The notes: generated by a model not told the origin, from the sequence alone. A stretch of 64,000 nucleotides of DNA from Carpediemonas membranifera (GCA_019828565.1 JAHDYR010000017.1:186001-250000); one strand, 5' to 3'. Shown: positions 19,526-31,287, counted from the stretch's first letter. Program-made: numbers and translations.

Positions 19526-20773
19526 CTAAACTGCACTAAACCCTCCAATCCCGACTCCACTCGAAGTCGGCCGTTGGAAGTCCATCTGCCGAACAAACGA
19601 GGGCGACGGCATAGGCGAGGGCGACCAAACATCCTTCTCAAAGCTAGTGGCCAGTGCACGATGCATCTCTGCAAGCCTGTTGCCCCTCGCGTTGCCCTGG
19701 ACCATCATGATAGGCACGCTGCTCGTCCGCTGTGGCCCGATCTTCTTGCTTCTACTCGATTCAGTAGCAGATGCAGTAGCCTTAAGAGATCTGTGTGTGT
19801 ATGGATCTAGGCTGTCAACGCTGGGGGTTCTACTGATTGTCTCCGGCATCGAATCGAGGAAGAAGTCAAGATTTGCACCGCGTGGCGGTCGAGTCATTTT
19901 TGGAGTCACACGGGTCTTTGCACGCCGGGCTGACGCACTTGCTGAACGACGCATCGTCCGTGCCGGCGTGGGTCTGGGTGGCGTCATCGGCACTCTGGGC
20001 GATGGCAGGATCCTAGGATTGAGCATGAATGGAGTCGCCCGCACGCCTTCGATCTTAGCACTATGGGCTAGCGGGTGGACCCTGCTGGCTGTGGAAATCC
20101 GGGTCGGCGTCTTGGTGCGGGGCGGGTGGTTGTTCCTTGGAGAGGGGACGGGCTTGGGGCTGGATGGGGGCTTAGGCTTCGTCTTGCGGCGGCGTGAGTC
20201 GAACAGTTGCCGCGGCTGAATAGTGGAGGGTGCGCTCTGGGGCCGGCCGCTCGACGTGGAGGGGCGATTGCGGATCCCAGAAGTGGGTCTAGACCTCGGG
20301 GTGCGTGGTCTGGCCGTCGATGGCCGGGGATTGGTCGCTTCTATTGGGAGAGTGGGCACCATTCGAGAGTATTCGAATTTGAGGCGGCGACGATAGTTCT
20401 CCACGTGAGTTTCAGCGGCGATATGTGGGTTCCGGTATTGAAATGTTCTATACTTGCCACCACTGAGGAATGCGTGGATTTCCTGTGCCGTGGGCGCTTG
20501 TGGCGGAGGTTTCGTGTCAAACTCCGCTCCAGTGAGAAAAGTATCTGGATCGTTGCTAGTGTCGTCATAATACGACTGTTCATCACCGAATCCGTTCATA
20601 AACTTGTCGGTAGGTAGCGCTTTCGCGAGTTTTCGTCGAACTCTTCGCTTCTTCCGATTGGGTCGAGATTGAGCAGGAAGATTCGACTGCATAACTCGAC
20701 CACAGGTGACCCCGCGATAGCACATACAAGCTACTGGCACCCATTTTTCGAAAGAAGCCAGTCTTTCCACCAT
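19526..20773 (-). CDS. Basic Pro/Ser/Arg-rich protein, unrecognised
   Basis: 415 residues if the ATG at 20773 is used; an in-frame ATG at 20692 is also possible. A short Lys/Arg-rich patch (RPNRKKRRVRRK) could be a nuclear signal. The middle (about 170-330) is a long disordered region of RPSTARPRTPRSRPTSG-like repeats. Sequences like this are common in microtubule- or axoneme-associated proteins, but I see no domain. It lies directly downstream of MCM2 on the same strand, about 60 bases from its stop. Confidence 0.6.
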   Translation of the reverse strand: MVERLASFEKWVPVACMCYRGVTCGRVMQSNLPAQSRPNRKKRRVRRKLAKALPTDKFMNGFGDEQSYYDDTSNDPDTFLTGAEFDTKPPPQAPTAQEIHAFLSGGKYRTFQYRNPHIAAETHVENYRRRLKFEYSRMVPTLPIEATNPRPSTARPRTPRSRPTSGIRNRPSTSSGRPQSAPSTIQPRQLFDSRRRKTKPKPPSSPKPVPSPRNNHPPRTKTPTRISTASRVHPLAHSAKIEGVRATPFMLNPRILPSPRVPMTPPRPTPARTMRRSASASARRAKTRVTPKMTRPPRGANLDFFLDSMPETISRTPSVDSLDPYTHRSLKATASATESSRSKKIGPQRTSSVPIMMVQGNARGNRLAEMHRALATSFEKDVWSPSPMPSPSFVRQMDFQRPTSSGVGIGGFSAV

Positions 20774-20835
20774 TGCTTCTCTGATCTCGCTCAGGCAGGG
20801 TTGGCACGACACAATCGACTGAAACTGCACAGATT

Positions 20836-23657
20836 TTACACAACGAAGCGACGGACGAGGACTGCGCTCTTGTCGACGTACTCTCGCACGTACCCGGTAC
20901 CGTGAAGGTTCCCCGTCTTCAGCACCTTGGTCACGGCCTGCTCGCGGTTCGTAACGAGCGGCGGGTTATGCCTCCGCAGCGTCTCGAGGCTGATGCGGAC
21001 GGTGAAGTCCGTCTTGCCTTGCCTCAGCTGCACGGCGTAGAGCTGCTGGGTGCAGGCGCGGATCTCGCGCCAGACCTCCATCTCGACGTTGCGCTCGTCA
21101 ACGATGTACTCCTTCAGCCTATCCCGCAACCCACGCTGGTCGCTGAGACGCTGCTGGCTGATGTAGCTGTTGAGGAAGACTCGCCAGGCGAAATCGGAGT
21201 CTTCGCGGTTGACAACAGCGGAGAGGCGCATGCGGGCGTGGGCCTTGGCAATGCGGATGACGGCCTCCATGTGGCGGGCGTTGAGGTTGCGGCTGTTCTG
21301 GGTCCCGCCGAGCTTCGAGCGGATCTCAGAGTACTTGGCCTCAAATCTGTGAAGGTCCTCGTTGCTCGCGATCTTGGGATCGATCGTGCGGGCCCTCGCG
21401 ATATACTCCCGGAGTAGGTCTGCTGGGATGAAGTCGTTGTCCTCGGCCTCGGCATCTTCCTCCTCCTCGACGGGCAGCGCCGCGCCAACTACGCCGGCCT
21501 TGGCAATTCTGTTCGCGACGAAGCGGACGAGCCGCGCATCCTCGTCAGGGTCGATTGTGTCACGCATGACGATGATGAGATCGAATCTAGACAAGATCGG
21601 ATCCGACAGCTCAACATTCGCGGCCAAAGGCAGGTTAACATCGTACTTGCCGAAGCGGGGGTTTCCAGCAGCAACAACGGTCGACCTCGCGTTGAGCTCG
21701 GCGTTGATGCCGGCCTTGTTGATGGAGATGCGCTGCTGCTCCATGCCCTCATGAAGGGCAGACCGATCCTGCTCGGACATCTTGTCGAACTCGTCGATGA
21801 TGCAAACACCGCGGTCAGAGAGTACGAGGGCGCCCGCCTGCAGCGTCATTTCACCGCTAATCGGGTCTCGCCGCACAGCAGCGGTCAGACCAACTGCGCT
21901 AGCGCCCTTGCCGGTGGTGTAGATAGGGCGTGGCGCGACCTTCTTGGTGAACATCAGCATCTGCGACTTGGCCAGGCCCGGGTCGCCGATGAGGAGCACA
22001 TGCGAGTCGCCCCTCTTCGTGGCGCTCGAGCCCTCGACGTTTCCGCCGCTGAACAGGGCGCATGCGATGGCGGTCTTGGCGTCCTCGTGGCCGTGGATGG
22101 TGTGCGCGATACTGTTGCACACGCGCTGCTCGATGTTCGGCTCGTTCTTGAGGCGCTCGAGCTCGGCATCCAGACCGGCGATATGGGGCTCGGTTTCTGG
22201 GGAGATGACGTTGTTGGCCTCGATCACGGTGCGAGTCACTGGGAAGCCCGTCATGCGGGCAATGGCTGGGTCGATGCTGTCCGTGAAGACGCCGATGACA
22301 GTGATGAGCTCGCCGGGCCGGCCGAGGTCTACTAGATCGTCTGTCAAGACCACGTCCACGCTGAGCGGCATGCGGCCGGGTTCGACGCTCGTTGGAGGCT
22401 CGGTGAGGGTGATGCGGCGGAAGTTCTCGTAGCGGGACTCGACCTGCTCCAGACGGAACTTGTTGCGGGCGGAGCAGTGTGGGCAATCTCGGGGTGGGGT
22501 GACCCTATTGCGGTCAGTGACCTTGACTGGGGCCGCGTCACCGCCACAGGCTTGGCACCTGAACGTGGCCTCAACAAGGCAGGGCACAAGCTCAGACCTG
22601 CGACTGATGACACCATCGAGGGCCACCAGCGTGTTGACGGTGTCTTGGCAGAGGTCACCCATGCGGTTGACATTCTCGGGCTGGGTGAAGCGGACCTTGA
22701 ATGGCCGCGGCTCTTCCAGGCTTGCATACAGCGGGAAGTTGCGCTTGATAAAGTCCGTGGCCGCCTGGTCGAGCACTGGAATGAGGGCGGGCGCCGCAGT
22801 CAGGATTAGCTTGCGCATCGACTCACAGGCGTCAACGACGGCAATCCCAGGAAGCAGCTCGTGCATCGCCGTCATGTGGGAAAGGTCGACCTCCAGACTG
22901 GGGGACTTGCTCGATGGGTCGGCCTGGTTGAAGAGGCTTTGCGCAGCGTCGCGGTAGAAGGCAGACTCCCGCTTCTCCTCGTGGTAAAAGGTCAAGAAGA
23001 TCAGGAAGAGATTGTACACGCTCTGCTGCGTCTCGGGGTTCTCTGAGAATGCAATAGGCATGCCCTTGATGTCAGCGAGGGACTGTGCCAGACGGATGAT
23101 GTGGTCGGGCGAGATCTGCCCGCCGTCGAGCGGATCCGTCGCGATCGTTGTCTCCTCGGCCTGCGATGGCTCGGGAAGATCGTGTTCCTGCAGCGCGCGG
23201 TTGGCGCGGCTGACGAGCCGGAGGCGGTTGACGCCCTCGGGCTGCTCCATGTCGTCCTCGTCGTTGTCGAGCCAGGCCATGTGGAGAAGCGCTGCTGGGG
23301 TCCGTCTGTTATGTTCTATGTCGCGGCGTGCACGTTCGTGGATGACACGTGTGGCCTCAGCGACCTGCGCGGCCGTGATCCGCTCCTGAACTTCATCGTC
23401 GAGGCCTTCGGACTCGTAGTTGTCGAGCTCGGGATTCTCGGCGTAATCAGCAGCGAAGAACTCATCAAGATTATCGCCAGCGATCCTTTCATCCTCGTCC
23501 TGCCCGTAGTCGCCCATAATACGAGCACGCTCGCGTGCCATCTCATCCTCATCGAGAGGAACCTCCTCATCCGATTCCTCTTCTCCAAATGCTTCAATGA
23601 AGCGTCTACGGCGTGGCTATGTGAGCAGGAAGCGGCGTTACTAACATCGTCACTCAT
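20836..23657 (-). CDS. MCM2: MCM2, replicative helicase subunit (spliced)
   Basis: DNA replication helicase subunit, 930 residues. A 12-nt first exon (23646-23657, encoding MSDD) is joined to 20836-23616 through a 29-nt intron (GTTAGT...CACATAG). The acidic N-terminus, including RRRRFIEAFGEEE, is typical of MCM2. The zinc finger CxxC...CPHC is near residue 358, Walker A GDPGLAKSQ near 546, Walker B CIIDEFDKM near 613 and the arginine-finger SRFDLI near 679. The canonical length and all ATPase motifs suggest a working protein. Start choice rests on the conserved residues directly after the intron. Confidence 0.95.
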
Positions 23658-24381
23658 TGTCGAACAATTGCCGAAATTTCGCCACAGTTGGTCGACTTGT
23701 CTCTCGGCTGTGAGTGGGCCTTCCTCGGGCATCAGCCAGTCGGGCATCGGCGGCAGTTGTCCAGGCTGAAAAATTGCTGCGTGGCTTGATCAGACGATTC
23801 GTTGCGTGTCAGACAGGCCATGTATCACTCAGCGGTAACGTTCGTCACTGCCGCATAGTCAAGGCAAGCTATGCAGCATAGTTGGGGAGAGTGCATGGTC
23901 ACTCAGCCTTGTCCCAACCCTCTTGTTGATGTGCATCCCGGCCATTCCGTCGCTAATAACAGCTGAACCCTCGAGTCGAGTAATAACTCGTCAAGCATGG
24001 CATGATGACTGAAAGAAGCCCGTTCAACTGTGCCCTACGGGTGGTCCAGGGTGGCAATGCTGAAGAGAGCAGAGAACGAAGACCGATTGACCTGGTCTGG
24101 ATCTGCGGCCGTACTATCAGATCCCCCCAGTAGACGTCGACCCGTGGCTCGAGCAGTTAATTAGATTCATCCCCCAGTCAGTGCATGAGTGAGTCGACTC
24201 TGCCCGGTCCTGTCCTGGGCCGACGATAAACTTGTCGCAGAGCAGTGTTGTCTGCCTCGGGCGAGTCACCCGCAAAATCAGATCCGTAGCATCATGGTCT
24301 GCCGATCGCCCAAGATGTAGCATTGATCTGGTGGGCCAAGAACCCTTCCAGTGGTGAGCCTTGACCAATAATAGTCCGTAT
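23658..24381. other. longest plain intergenic gap, nothing recognised
   Basis: About 720 bases between the MCM2 start and the Fic gene stop. A minus-strand 97-codon open frame (24117-24410) overlaps the Fic end and has no motif. I searched by eye for tRNA B-box, snoRNA C/D pairs and repeats and found nothing convincing. Confidence 0.4.
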
Positions 24382-25736
24382 TTACCACTCGCCCTTAGCT
24401 GTCTCCCCAATCATTCCGGCCATCCGGTCGAGAACCACATCAGTAAGCTCGTCCTTCAGCCCGTAGCTCTCGCGGGTAGTAGTGTTCCTCAAAGCCTCGA
24501 CAAACTCGCGCAGGTCGACCCGCTCGCCCCTTTCCCACGCCACCTCGGGTGCCCCGAAGCAGTCGGGGTTGAAGTCACGTTGGGCGATCTTGGCATCCAA
24601 AGAATCTTGGGACCCGCCACCCTTGAGAACTGCATGACCGACAGCCTCGATGGCCTTCTTGAGCTCGGCATCATCGTCCGGGCAGGCCTCGGCTAAGAGC
24701 TGAAGCTCGTGGGCGGCGACCATGAAGTAGTGGAGGGCCAAAGCTGCCTTGAGGCCTGCATGGGCAAACGGGGTGCCATCGTAGTAAGCGAAGAAGTCGG
24801 CGGCATCACCTGGCTTGGGGCAGTACAACTTTCCCCCAGACTCGCGCCCAGCATCGGCAAGTTCCATGAGCTGTTCAGGGGTCCTCTCGCCGACGAGCAT
24901 GGGCTCCTGGTCCAGGGCTGCAAGAAGCCAGTTGCTGACGATGTCCTGGGTGCCGTAGAACAAACGGCGCAGGGACAGCGACCGGAAGATGGCCAGGGAG
25001 TAGGGCGCTTGGGCAATCGAGGCGGGCAGACCGCACACCGACATCAGTAGCAGGAAGAAGATCCGGGAGGCGCGGCCGTTGCCGTCGGGGTATGGGTGGA
25101 CGTGGGCGAACTGGAAGCCGGCCACGCTGGCGAAGGCGACGGCCTCGGGTCTACCGCTGTCGCCAACGACTGAGCGAACCGAAGTCAACATGTCAATGAA
25201 CGACCTCATGAGATCTTCCTTCTCTTCATCCTTGACCGTCGGACTGGGGGCACCAATGTGTCTCATCACGCCTGGAGAACATTGAATGCTCTTCGGGCAA
25301 TGGAATCCCGTTGGCTCAAGGATTCACACTGGCCAAGCGGCGCCAACTCCGGCACCGAGAAGCTAGGCTGGGTATCCCAGATGGACTTTGCAGTGGTAAG
25401 ATATTCGTTCATGTACGCAGGGACGAGGCACATTGGGCGAGGGAAGACGCGGAGGCGATGCTTGGCGATGAGAGCAGAAAGGCCGTGAAGAACGGAGTAA
25501 CGAAGAGGAATCGCAGGATCAATCTCATCCGATGGCGGATGAATGAATGCGCCAGGAGGAACAACGTAGGAGAGATACCGAACTTTTAGCTCTTTCTCCC
25601 TCACTTCTTGCTGCGTTGTGACCAATTGTGCTCGCATCTCTGTCGTTTCGTTCTGCGATTGAGCTAATTGCGCATCTTTCTCAGGCAATAAAGCTTTGAG
25701 ACGTTCTATTTCACGCCGTAGAGCTGTGTTGCCCAT
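24382..25736 (-). CDS. Fic-domain protein (AMPylase-like), split by a frameshift
   Basis: Two consecutive minus-strand frames form one protein. The first (25266-25736) starts MGNTALRREIERLK with a 50-residue coiled coil and ends ...AFNVLQA. The second, overlapping by a few bases, continues MRHIGAPSP... and holds the Fic active loop HPYPDGNGRASR (about 25070-25105), a close match to HxFx(D/E)GNGRxxR with Tyr for Phe. Adding one base near 25269 would join them, and no GT-AG intron fits. Fic enzymes transfer AMP or other phosphate-containing groups to protein hydroxyls. The C-terminal 170 residues are unassigned. It is either a sequence error or a pseudogene. Confidence 0.75.
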
Positions 25737-26020
25737 ATAACCAAGTATCTGAGCTGTATTGCAGTGAACGCAAAATCATCGCCCAAAAACATTTGATGAA
25801 ACAACTTAACGACTGTGCATATACCGTGATAACAAGTCTAATGGACATCTAAATAATCTGAGTTCAAGCAAGCATCTGTGAAGAACACGAGCTTCCTCCC
25901 TATGGCAAATGTCAGCGACGCCTTCAGAAGCAGCCAAGGCCAGTAGTTCTTCTTTATGACATCACGAAAGCAACGCATGGAGCCTGTCAATGGCAGTGGC
26001 GGGATCATGTTGTGTTGGGA

Positions 26021-26310
26021 TCATTGCATGGGAATGGGGGCGGCGGATGGAGCGTCCTGATTAAACACAGTTACCGCATCCACATCAGCATGCCAATGCG
26101 TATGATAGCCCGCACTTTGCTGTGCAACAGCAAACAGAGCCTTGCCATACGGTTTTCCTGTTCTTTCGACAAAAGCTGTGAAATAGTTGTTACAGAGCTT
26201 CTTTTCAGAATCGATCTGGATGAGAAAACAGATAAATAGACTAAACAAACACTATAGTTTCCCTTCAAAGTTGGGGCCTTCTTGCCTACCGACTTTGACT
26301 TCTTTCCCAT
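26021..26310 (-). CDS. Small spliced protein, 84 residues, unrecognised
   Basis: Exon 1 (26251-26310) encodes a lysine-rich start MGKKSKSVGKKAP. A 35-nt intron (26216-26250) starts GTTTGT and ends TCATCCAG, phase 0. Exon 2 (26021-26215) encodes IDSEKKLCNNYFTAFVERTG and ends in a proline-rich tail. The splice signals match the other introns here. No family recognised. It is divergent from the coiled-coil gene at 26392 with only about 80 bases between, so the two probably share a promoter region. Confidence 0.6.
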
Positions 26311-26391
26311 TCGTTTGGAGGTCCATTTATGATTTACGAGGGCACACGTATATGAGAATCAGTTCCTCGTCCAGTGTCCTATTTCTCGGCT

Positions 26392-27108
26392 ATGGAGGTG
26401 ATTGATCGCACTGTTGATCTCGTGAACAAGCGTATTCGCGCCTATAACAAAAAGCTTCGCCGTATTACCGATATCGAAGATAAGAAAGGCGAATCTCTCG
26501 AAGAGGAGCAGAAGCGCTTGATTTCTGAGAAGCCCAAGTTCGAAACTGCGAAGAATGAGCTTGTTCAGATCGGAGAGCACGTTGAGGAGATCAAACTCGT
26601 CACCCAGTCCAAGCTTGATGAAATCGAGGCCCTGAAAGCAACCGTTGCTCAGCTTGAGGAGCGTAACGCCGCCCTTCCCGCCGCCTCATACCGCGAATTG
26701 AATCACTTCTACTCGATTTACTGGCACCGCCACTATTCTACCATCGAGGAGAGTCCCGTCAAGACTGCCTACGAGTCTCTTGTTGCTCGTGTCGGTCAGG
26801 GAGAGCTCGACCTCTATGCCCGTATCCAGGCCCGCGACGAGTCTGCCATCAGCGAGGAGTGCGAGCTGTCTTTTGCCGAGATCGCTCTGTGGATGCTCGA
26901 GTGCGAGGAGAAGTACGAGGAGATCCGCCAAGAGGAGCTTCGTATCGAGGAGGAGAAGAGACGCGAGGAGGAGGAACGCCTCCGCCGTGAGGAGGAAGCC
27001 CGCCGGCCGAAGTTCGAGGACATCCACCGCCAGAGGATGGCCCAGTCACCCTATTTCAACCCTACGCTGGCCGGTCTGTCGTTCCTGGGCCCTAAGCCTC
27101 AGCAGTGA
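26392..27108 (+). CDS. Coiled-coil protein, caprin HR1-like
   Basis: 238 residues from ATG 26392. The N-terminal 60 residues ([19 protein letters not shown]...[13 protein letters not shown]) resemble the helical HR1 region of caprin RNA-granule proteins. A long Glu/Arg-rich single helix follows (about 165-215; [17 protein letters not shown]), then a short non-helical tail. The caprin comparison is tentative; coiled-coil character is certain. Confidence 0.65.
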
Positions 27109-27458
27109 GCATTTTTCAACGTAAAATGAGAGGGAAGGCAGTTGTGTCACGCGTTGGGAGTTGCGCTGGAAGCTTGAGGGTTGTCAGCGAGAAACTTGCG
27201 TTGGCGAAGTGAGACTCTGACAGGGGGGTACACTTCAAAAGGTCAGCGTATTTACCCTTGTCAGCGTCACTCTTGATTTTTAAAGGATGATACGGCAATA
27301 TTGAGATCTTTGCATAGTTGGTCCGGCTGGGCTTTGTATTACCCTGTGGAACGTGTGTTACCTCAAATCAATGGCCCATAATTCCGGATTCGCCTCTGAT
27401 ATGGAATTATCTCGCGAAGTCGGGAGTCGAGTCGCAACGTGTCGCCTGGTATCTCGGA

Positions 27459-28118
27459 ATGAAGACGGCGGATGTATCTGCTGCAAAGCCCGACCCCGCA
27501 CAATTAGAGCAGAAAGTGCTTCGTCTGAAGAAAGAGGGCTTCACGGTGGCGGAAATTGGCCATGTTTTAGATGTTTCTCCAAGTATGGTGCTCAACAGCG
27601 TTCCTTCGCCTCAGAAACGCAGTCGGCATATTAGCAGGAGTAGAGGAGGAGCAAAGGAACGAGCTGTTCAGGAGGGGAAGCACTCGTACAAGAATTCCTA
27701 CGCCGTCAGTATTTCCTCCTTGGGATCCTCGTGCCAGGGGACGGAGACAGAGTCCCTAGACGAGTCACTCGTGTCCATAGGCCAAGATGTAGAGTCCTCG
27801 AACTCCACGGGCATCAGCTTGGACTCCGACACCCTTAACTCTGTCGGCCAGGCCTTCCTGGAAGAAGTTGAGGAGGTAGACATCCCCTCGGCTGAGGCCA
27901 CCATCGAGACCATCTCTGACGCCTCCCTCTCTGCCTGCCGTGCTGAGAGCGATGTCTCCATGTTTAACGTTCCCTTTGGTATTGCTTCAGATTCTGAATA
28001 TGAAGAGGAGACGATACGAAAGCAAGAGTATGAGAGATACCAGGGAAGGCGGGCATTGAAGCTGTTCAAGACAGTGCAGCACTTCATAGAGTACCTCATT
28101 GCCATCCTCACGTTTTAA
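27459..28118 (+). CDS. Helix-turn-helix-like acidic protein, start uncertain
   Basis: 219 residues from the only in-frame ATG. The frame stays open back to about 27318 without an ATG, and that upstream stretch (WNYLAKSGVESQRVAWYLGM) looks coding, so a missed upstream exon or an unusual start is possible. Near the N-terminus, QLEQKVLRLKKEGFTVAEIG has the look of a resolvase/sigma-type helix-turn-helix. The middle is Ser/Glu-rich and probably disordered. The C-terminus (RALKLFKTVQHFIEYLIAIL) is a hydrophobic helix that may anchor it. Confidence 0.5.
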   Translation: MKTADVSAAKPDPAQLEQKVLRLKKEGFTVAEIGHVLDVSPSMVLNSVPSPQKRSRHISRSRGGAKERAVQEGKHSYKNSYAVSISSLGSSCQGTETESLDESLVSIGQDVESSNSTGISLDSDTLNSVGQAFLEEVEEVDIPSAEATIETISDASLSACRAESDVSMFNVPFGIASDSEYEEETIRKQEYERYQGRRALKLFKTVQHFIEYLIAILTF

Positions 28119-28260
28119 GTCTTGGGTTTGTATTCTAATTGTGATCGCTAAAATTTCTTGAAGAATATTCACAACGACCTTTCAACAGCTACTGTCACAA
28201 GTCATTTCACCCTACCATCACCAATACTGCCGAGATGTACCCTTTACCGTCTTCCATCGC

Positions 28261-29677
28261 TCACCCCTTCACCTTATGTGCCGCCATGGGCAGCTCGACC
28301 TTGTCATGATCGCTGTAATAAACTGCGTGCAGCGCCCCCTTGAACGAGTACTCTATGTAAAGGCCTTTCTCCACCCCAAAGCAGGGGTCATAGAAGCCAG
28401 GCAGGGTCGCCTTGGTTGTCCCTCCAGTCAAAAAGAGGCACGGTGAGGACTGCTTCGAGCTCTTGCTCAAGCGGACTTCGCTTACATGGCTCTGGAGCTG
28501 GATGCTCACCTCAGCATACTCATCCCCATCCATCCCATCAAGAAGACGGCCATGACTAGGCCCCCGGCGGCCTCGGGGGCCGTAAACTGCACGTGTGACC
28601 ACCAACCAGCCAACAGAGATCAGGGCTTGGCGGCGGGAGGGCCAGTTGATGCGGTGACCCTCTTTGTGGGACATCATCTTCACTTCCCGTTCAGCGGCAG
28701 CCTTGGTTTGATCGAGAGAATCCATACCGCGGGCCTTGATTCGGGTAATCGCCTGATTGTATCTACGCCGGCGATCGAGATTCTCGAGATAGTCAAATGG
28801 ATTGTATACAGCGTATAACTTGGCCGATACTGCGGAAAGAACGGCAGCGGTGAAGAAAAGCGCTGCCGACTTGAGTGTGGGTCGCCTAGCAAACACTACC
28901 GGGACCATAAAAACACTGCCGTTATGTGTCATGTCTACCATAAAGCTCATACCTGCCGCGGATGCTTTCGTCAGGAGGCGGATAACAGTGTTGCCAGTCT
29001 GGCCCTGGTATGAGGTTCCCACGGCCACGTCTGGGCCAATAGCAGCGTGGGCGCCTACAGTGTGGTTTGGCAGGAGCTCCACGGCGTATTTGAGGTAGGC
29101 TCCAAGGAAGCTTGTGGGTCGCGAGGTTACTGTGACACCAGCCTCGGCCCTCGCAAACCGGCCCTCAGCAGAAACGGACAGGCCTGCTGACGGACTCTGG
29201 AGGTACCCATGGGCGTCTAGTGTGATCTTGCCCCATGTAGCGGACGTGGCGAGGGCAGGGGCGATGGGCAGGGGCGTGAGGTTCTTCGCAGCGAGACCAA
29301 ACGATACTTTTGGACGACGAAAAAGACTCAGGATACTGTCTGTGCCTCTAGAAGCAGGGAGCAGCGTTGAGGGCGGCGGATTGTGGAGTACTTGGGAGAT
29401 GCACTGCGCGCTGTTGATAACACCGGCCCCGAACTCGTCATATATCGCTCTCCGTAGCGGATCAGAGAGAACTTTGTACGCCTCATTGAGCTTGGCCGAA
29501 AGCTTGGTTGCTTCCTCTCTCTCGTCCGATGATTTGCGATCAGGGTCGTGTTTTCGCGCAAGCTTGAAGTATGCCAGCCGAAGCTGTCGTTGATCAACCT
29601 ATATGAGCCGTAGAACCACTGAATGAGCTACATACGCTTGGATCCACGCCTAGAACCGTGTACAGCGATTCAGACAT
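28261..29677 (-). CDS. DNAJC11: DNAJC11-like mitochondrial J-protein, spliced
   Basis: 459 residues. Exon 1 (29636-29677; MSESLYTVLGVDPS) is joined through a 37-nt intron (29599-29635; GTATGT...CATATAG) to 28261-29598. The J-domain covers residues 1-70; its catalytic loop reads HDPD rather than the usual HPD. A central beta-rich region (about 100-230) and a hydrophobic stretch follow. The C-terminal 130 residues match the DUF3395 domain found in DNAJC11 (for example LPGFYDPCFGVEKGL and GALHAVYY). In animals DNAJC11 sits at the mitochondrial outer membrane and contacts the MICOS cristae complex. All frames were checked across the span with no break. Confidence 0.88.
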
Positions 29678-29964
29678 TGTGTGAGTGTCATGGAAATTCC
29701 CAGACTGCCCCCGTGACCTCCTCCCCACGCCATGGAGATGGCTGGGTATGTGTGCACAGGCTGCAGCGGTTTGGTCGGCTGGCGGGCGGGGCGAGTGCCG
29801 CATCAATTGATGTGGGGAAAAGGATGAAGTTCCAAGCCCAGCAACACGGATGTTGACAATCAGCACCTCAACGGCAGAACTACTTCTACTCCAACGGCTG
29901 TGTCTCCGCCATGGCCGCCGCACTTTAAGACACAAGGATCGTTTCTTCAAATTCCGGTGCTAGA

Positions 29965-31162
29965 ATGCCAGGACCAGGCGATATTGGGCCACCATATCCC
30001 GTAGGAAGCCATGCAGATGGTGTTCTGACCGAGGGATCGAAGCGTCACTGGCAAGAAGTACGAATTCTTAACAAACGCATCCTTGCCGACGGAACTGAGG
30101 AGTTCTATGTCACATACGTCCTTTGTTCGTTTAAACCAGCCTCATTACACAGTTAACAAGCGTCTAGATACCTGGCTACGCCGTGAAAGCCTGGCCCCCC
30201 TACACACCCACACGGAGGGTAGCTCAGAGGCGATGAGGTCCAAAAGAGCTGAAGGAGCACACGCCAAGTCCTCTGTGAAGTACAAGAAGTCACAAGATGA
30301 CCACCACGGCCATGACGTCAAGGAGATTCACTGGATCATCATGGGCGACTACCACGTGAAGACGTGGTACGCCAGCCCCTTCCCCGACCTGCCTCAGGGG
30401 GTGCACACACTGTATATATGCCCGATATGCTTCAAGTATCATGTATCTGAAGCACCGTATAAGCGGCATATGCTGAAGTGCACGCCCCGACACCCCCCCG
30501 GCCCCGAGATTTACCGGTGCGGCAACCTGTCGTTCTTTGAAGTGGACGGACGTCGCCAAAAGGAGTTCTGTCGCCACTTGTGTCTGTTCTGCAAGCTGTT
30601 CCTTGATCACAAGCAGGTTGAGTTTGACACTGACCTATTCTTGTTCTATATGCTTTGCGAGCATACGCCAATGGGATTCAGGACGGTGGGGTACTTTTCC
30701 AAGGAACTGGCGGGCAGTACGAACATCCTTGCCTGCATCCTGACGCTCCCGCAGCACCAGAAGAAGGGCTTCGGCAAGGTCCTTATCGACTTCGCCTACG
30801 CCCTTGCAAGGAAAGAAGGGCGTTTCGGTGGGCCCGAGGAGCCACTATCTGATCTGGGCAAGATCTCATTCCAATCGTACTGGAAGAGCGCCATCCTCGG
30901 CTACCTCTACGACCCCGCCAGCCCAGTGACACAGTGTACCATCAAGGACATCAGCAACGCCACGATGATACAAGAGAAAGATGTGGTCAATACCCTATCC
31001 TTGCTCAATATTTGCAAGAGACGGGCCGGTGGAGACGAGGGCGGAGTCATAACATGCCCACCCAGGAAAGTACGGTATCTGCAGCACAAGACAGAGATGG
31101 CACGGCTGCACTGGGCGCCGTTTCCTCTGATGATGCTCAGTACCGAAGCTGAAGTCGGTTGA
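29965..31162 (+). CDS. MYST histone acetyltransferase, TIP60/ESA1-like, spliced
   Basis: 389 residues from exons 29965-30124 and 30153-31162. An N-terminal chromo-barrel (FYVTYVLFNKRLDTW across the splice, matching the Tip60/Esa1 tudor-knot) is followed by the MYST domain. That domain has a C2HC zinc finger (CPICFKYHVSEAPYKRHMLKC region, about 30419-30481), the catalytic Cys in ACILTLP, the acetyl-CoA loop QHQKKGFGKVL and PLSDLGKISFQSYWK. The intron (30125-30152) is 28 nt, GTTCGT...CATTACACAG, splitting a Phe codon. It probably acetylates histone H4 or H2A in a NuA4-like complex; an Arp4 gene is in the same window. Confidence 0.95.
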
Positions 31163-31287
31163 GTCGGTTGACTCTCACTATTGTTGACTGGAGTTGAGTC
31201 ATTGAGTTGTTGGAATGTGTAAAGCTTGCTCTATTTATGTGATATACACCACTATGTATACACAGCTCATGTAACATGTAACACCGT

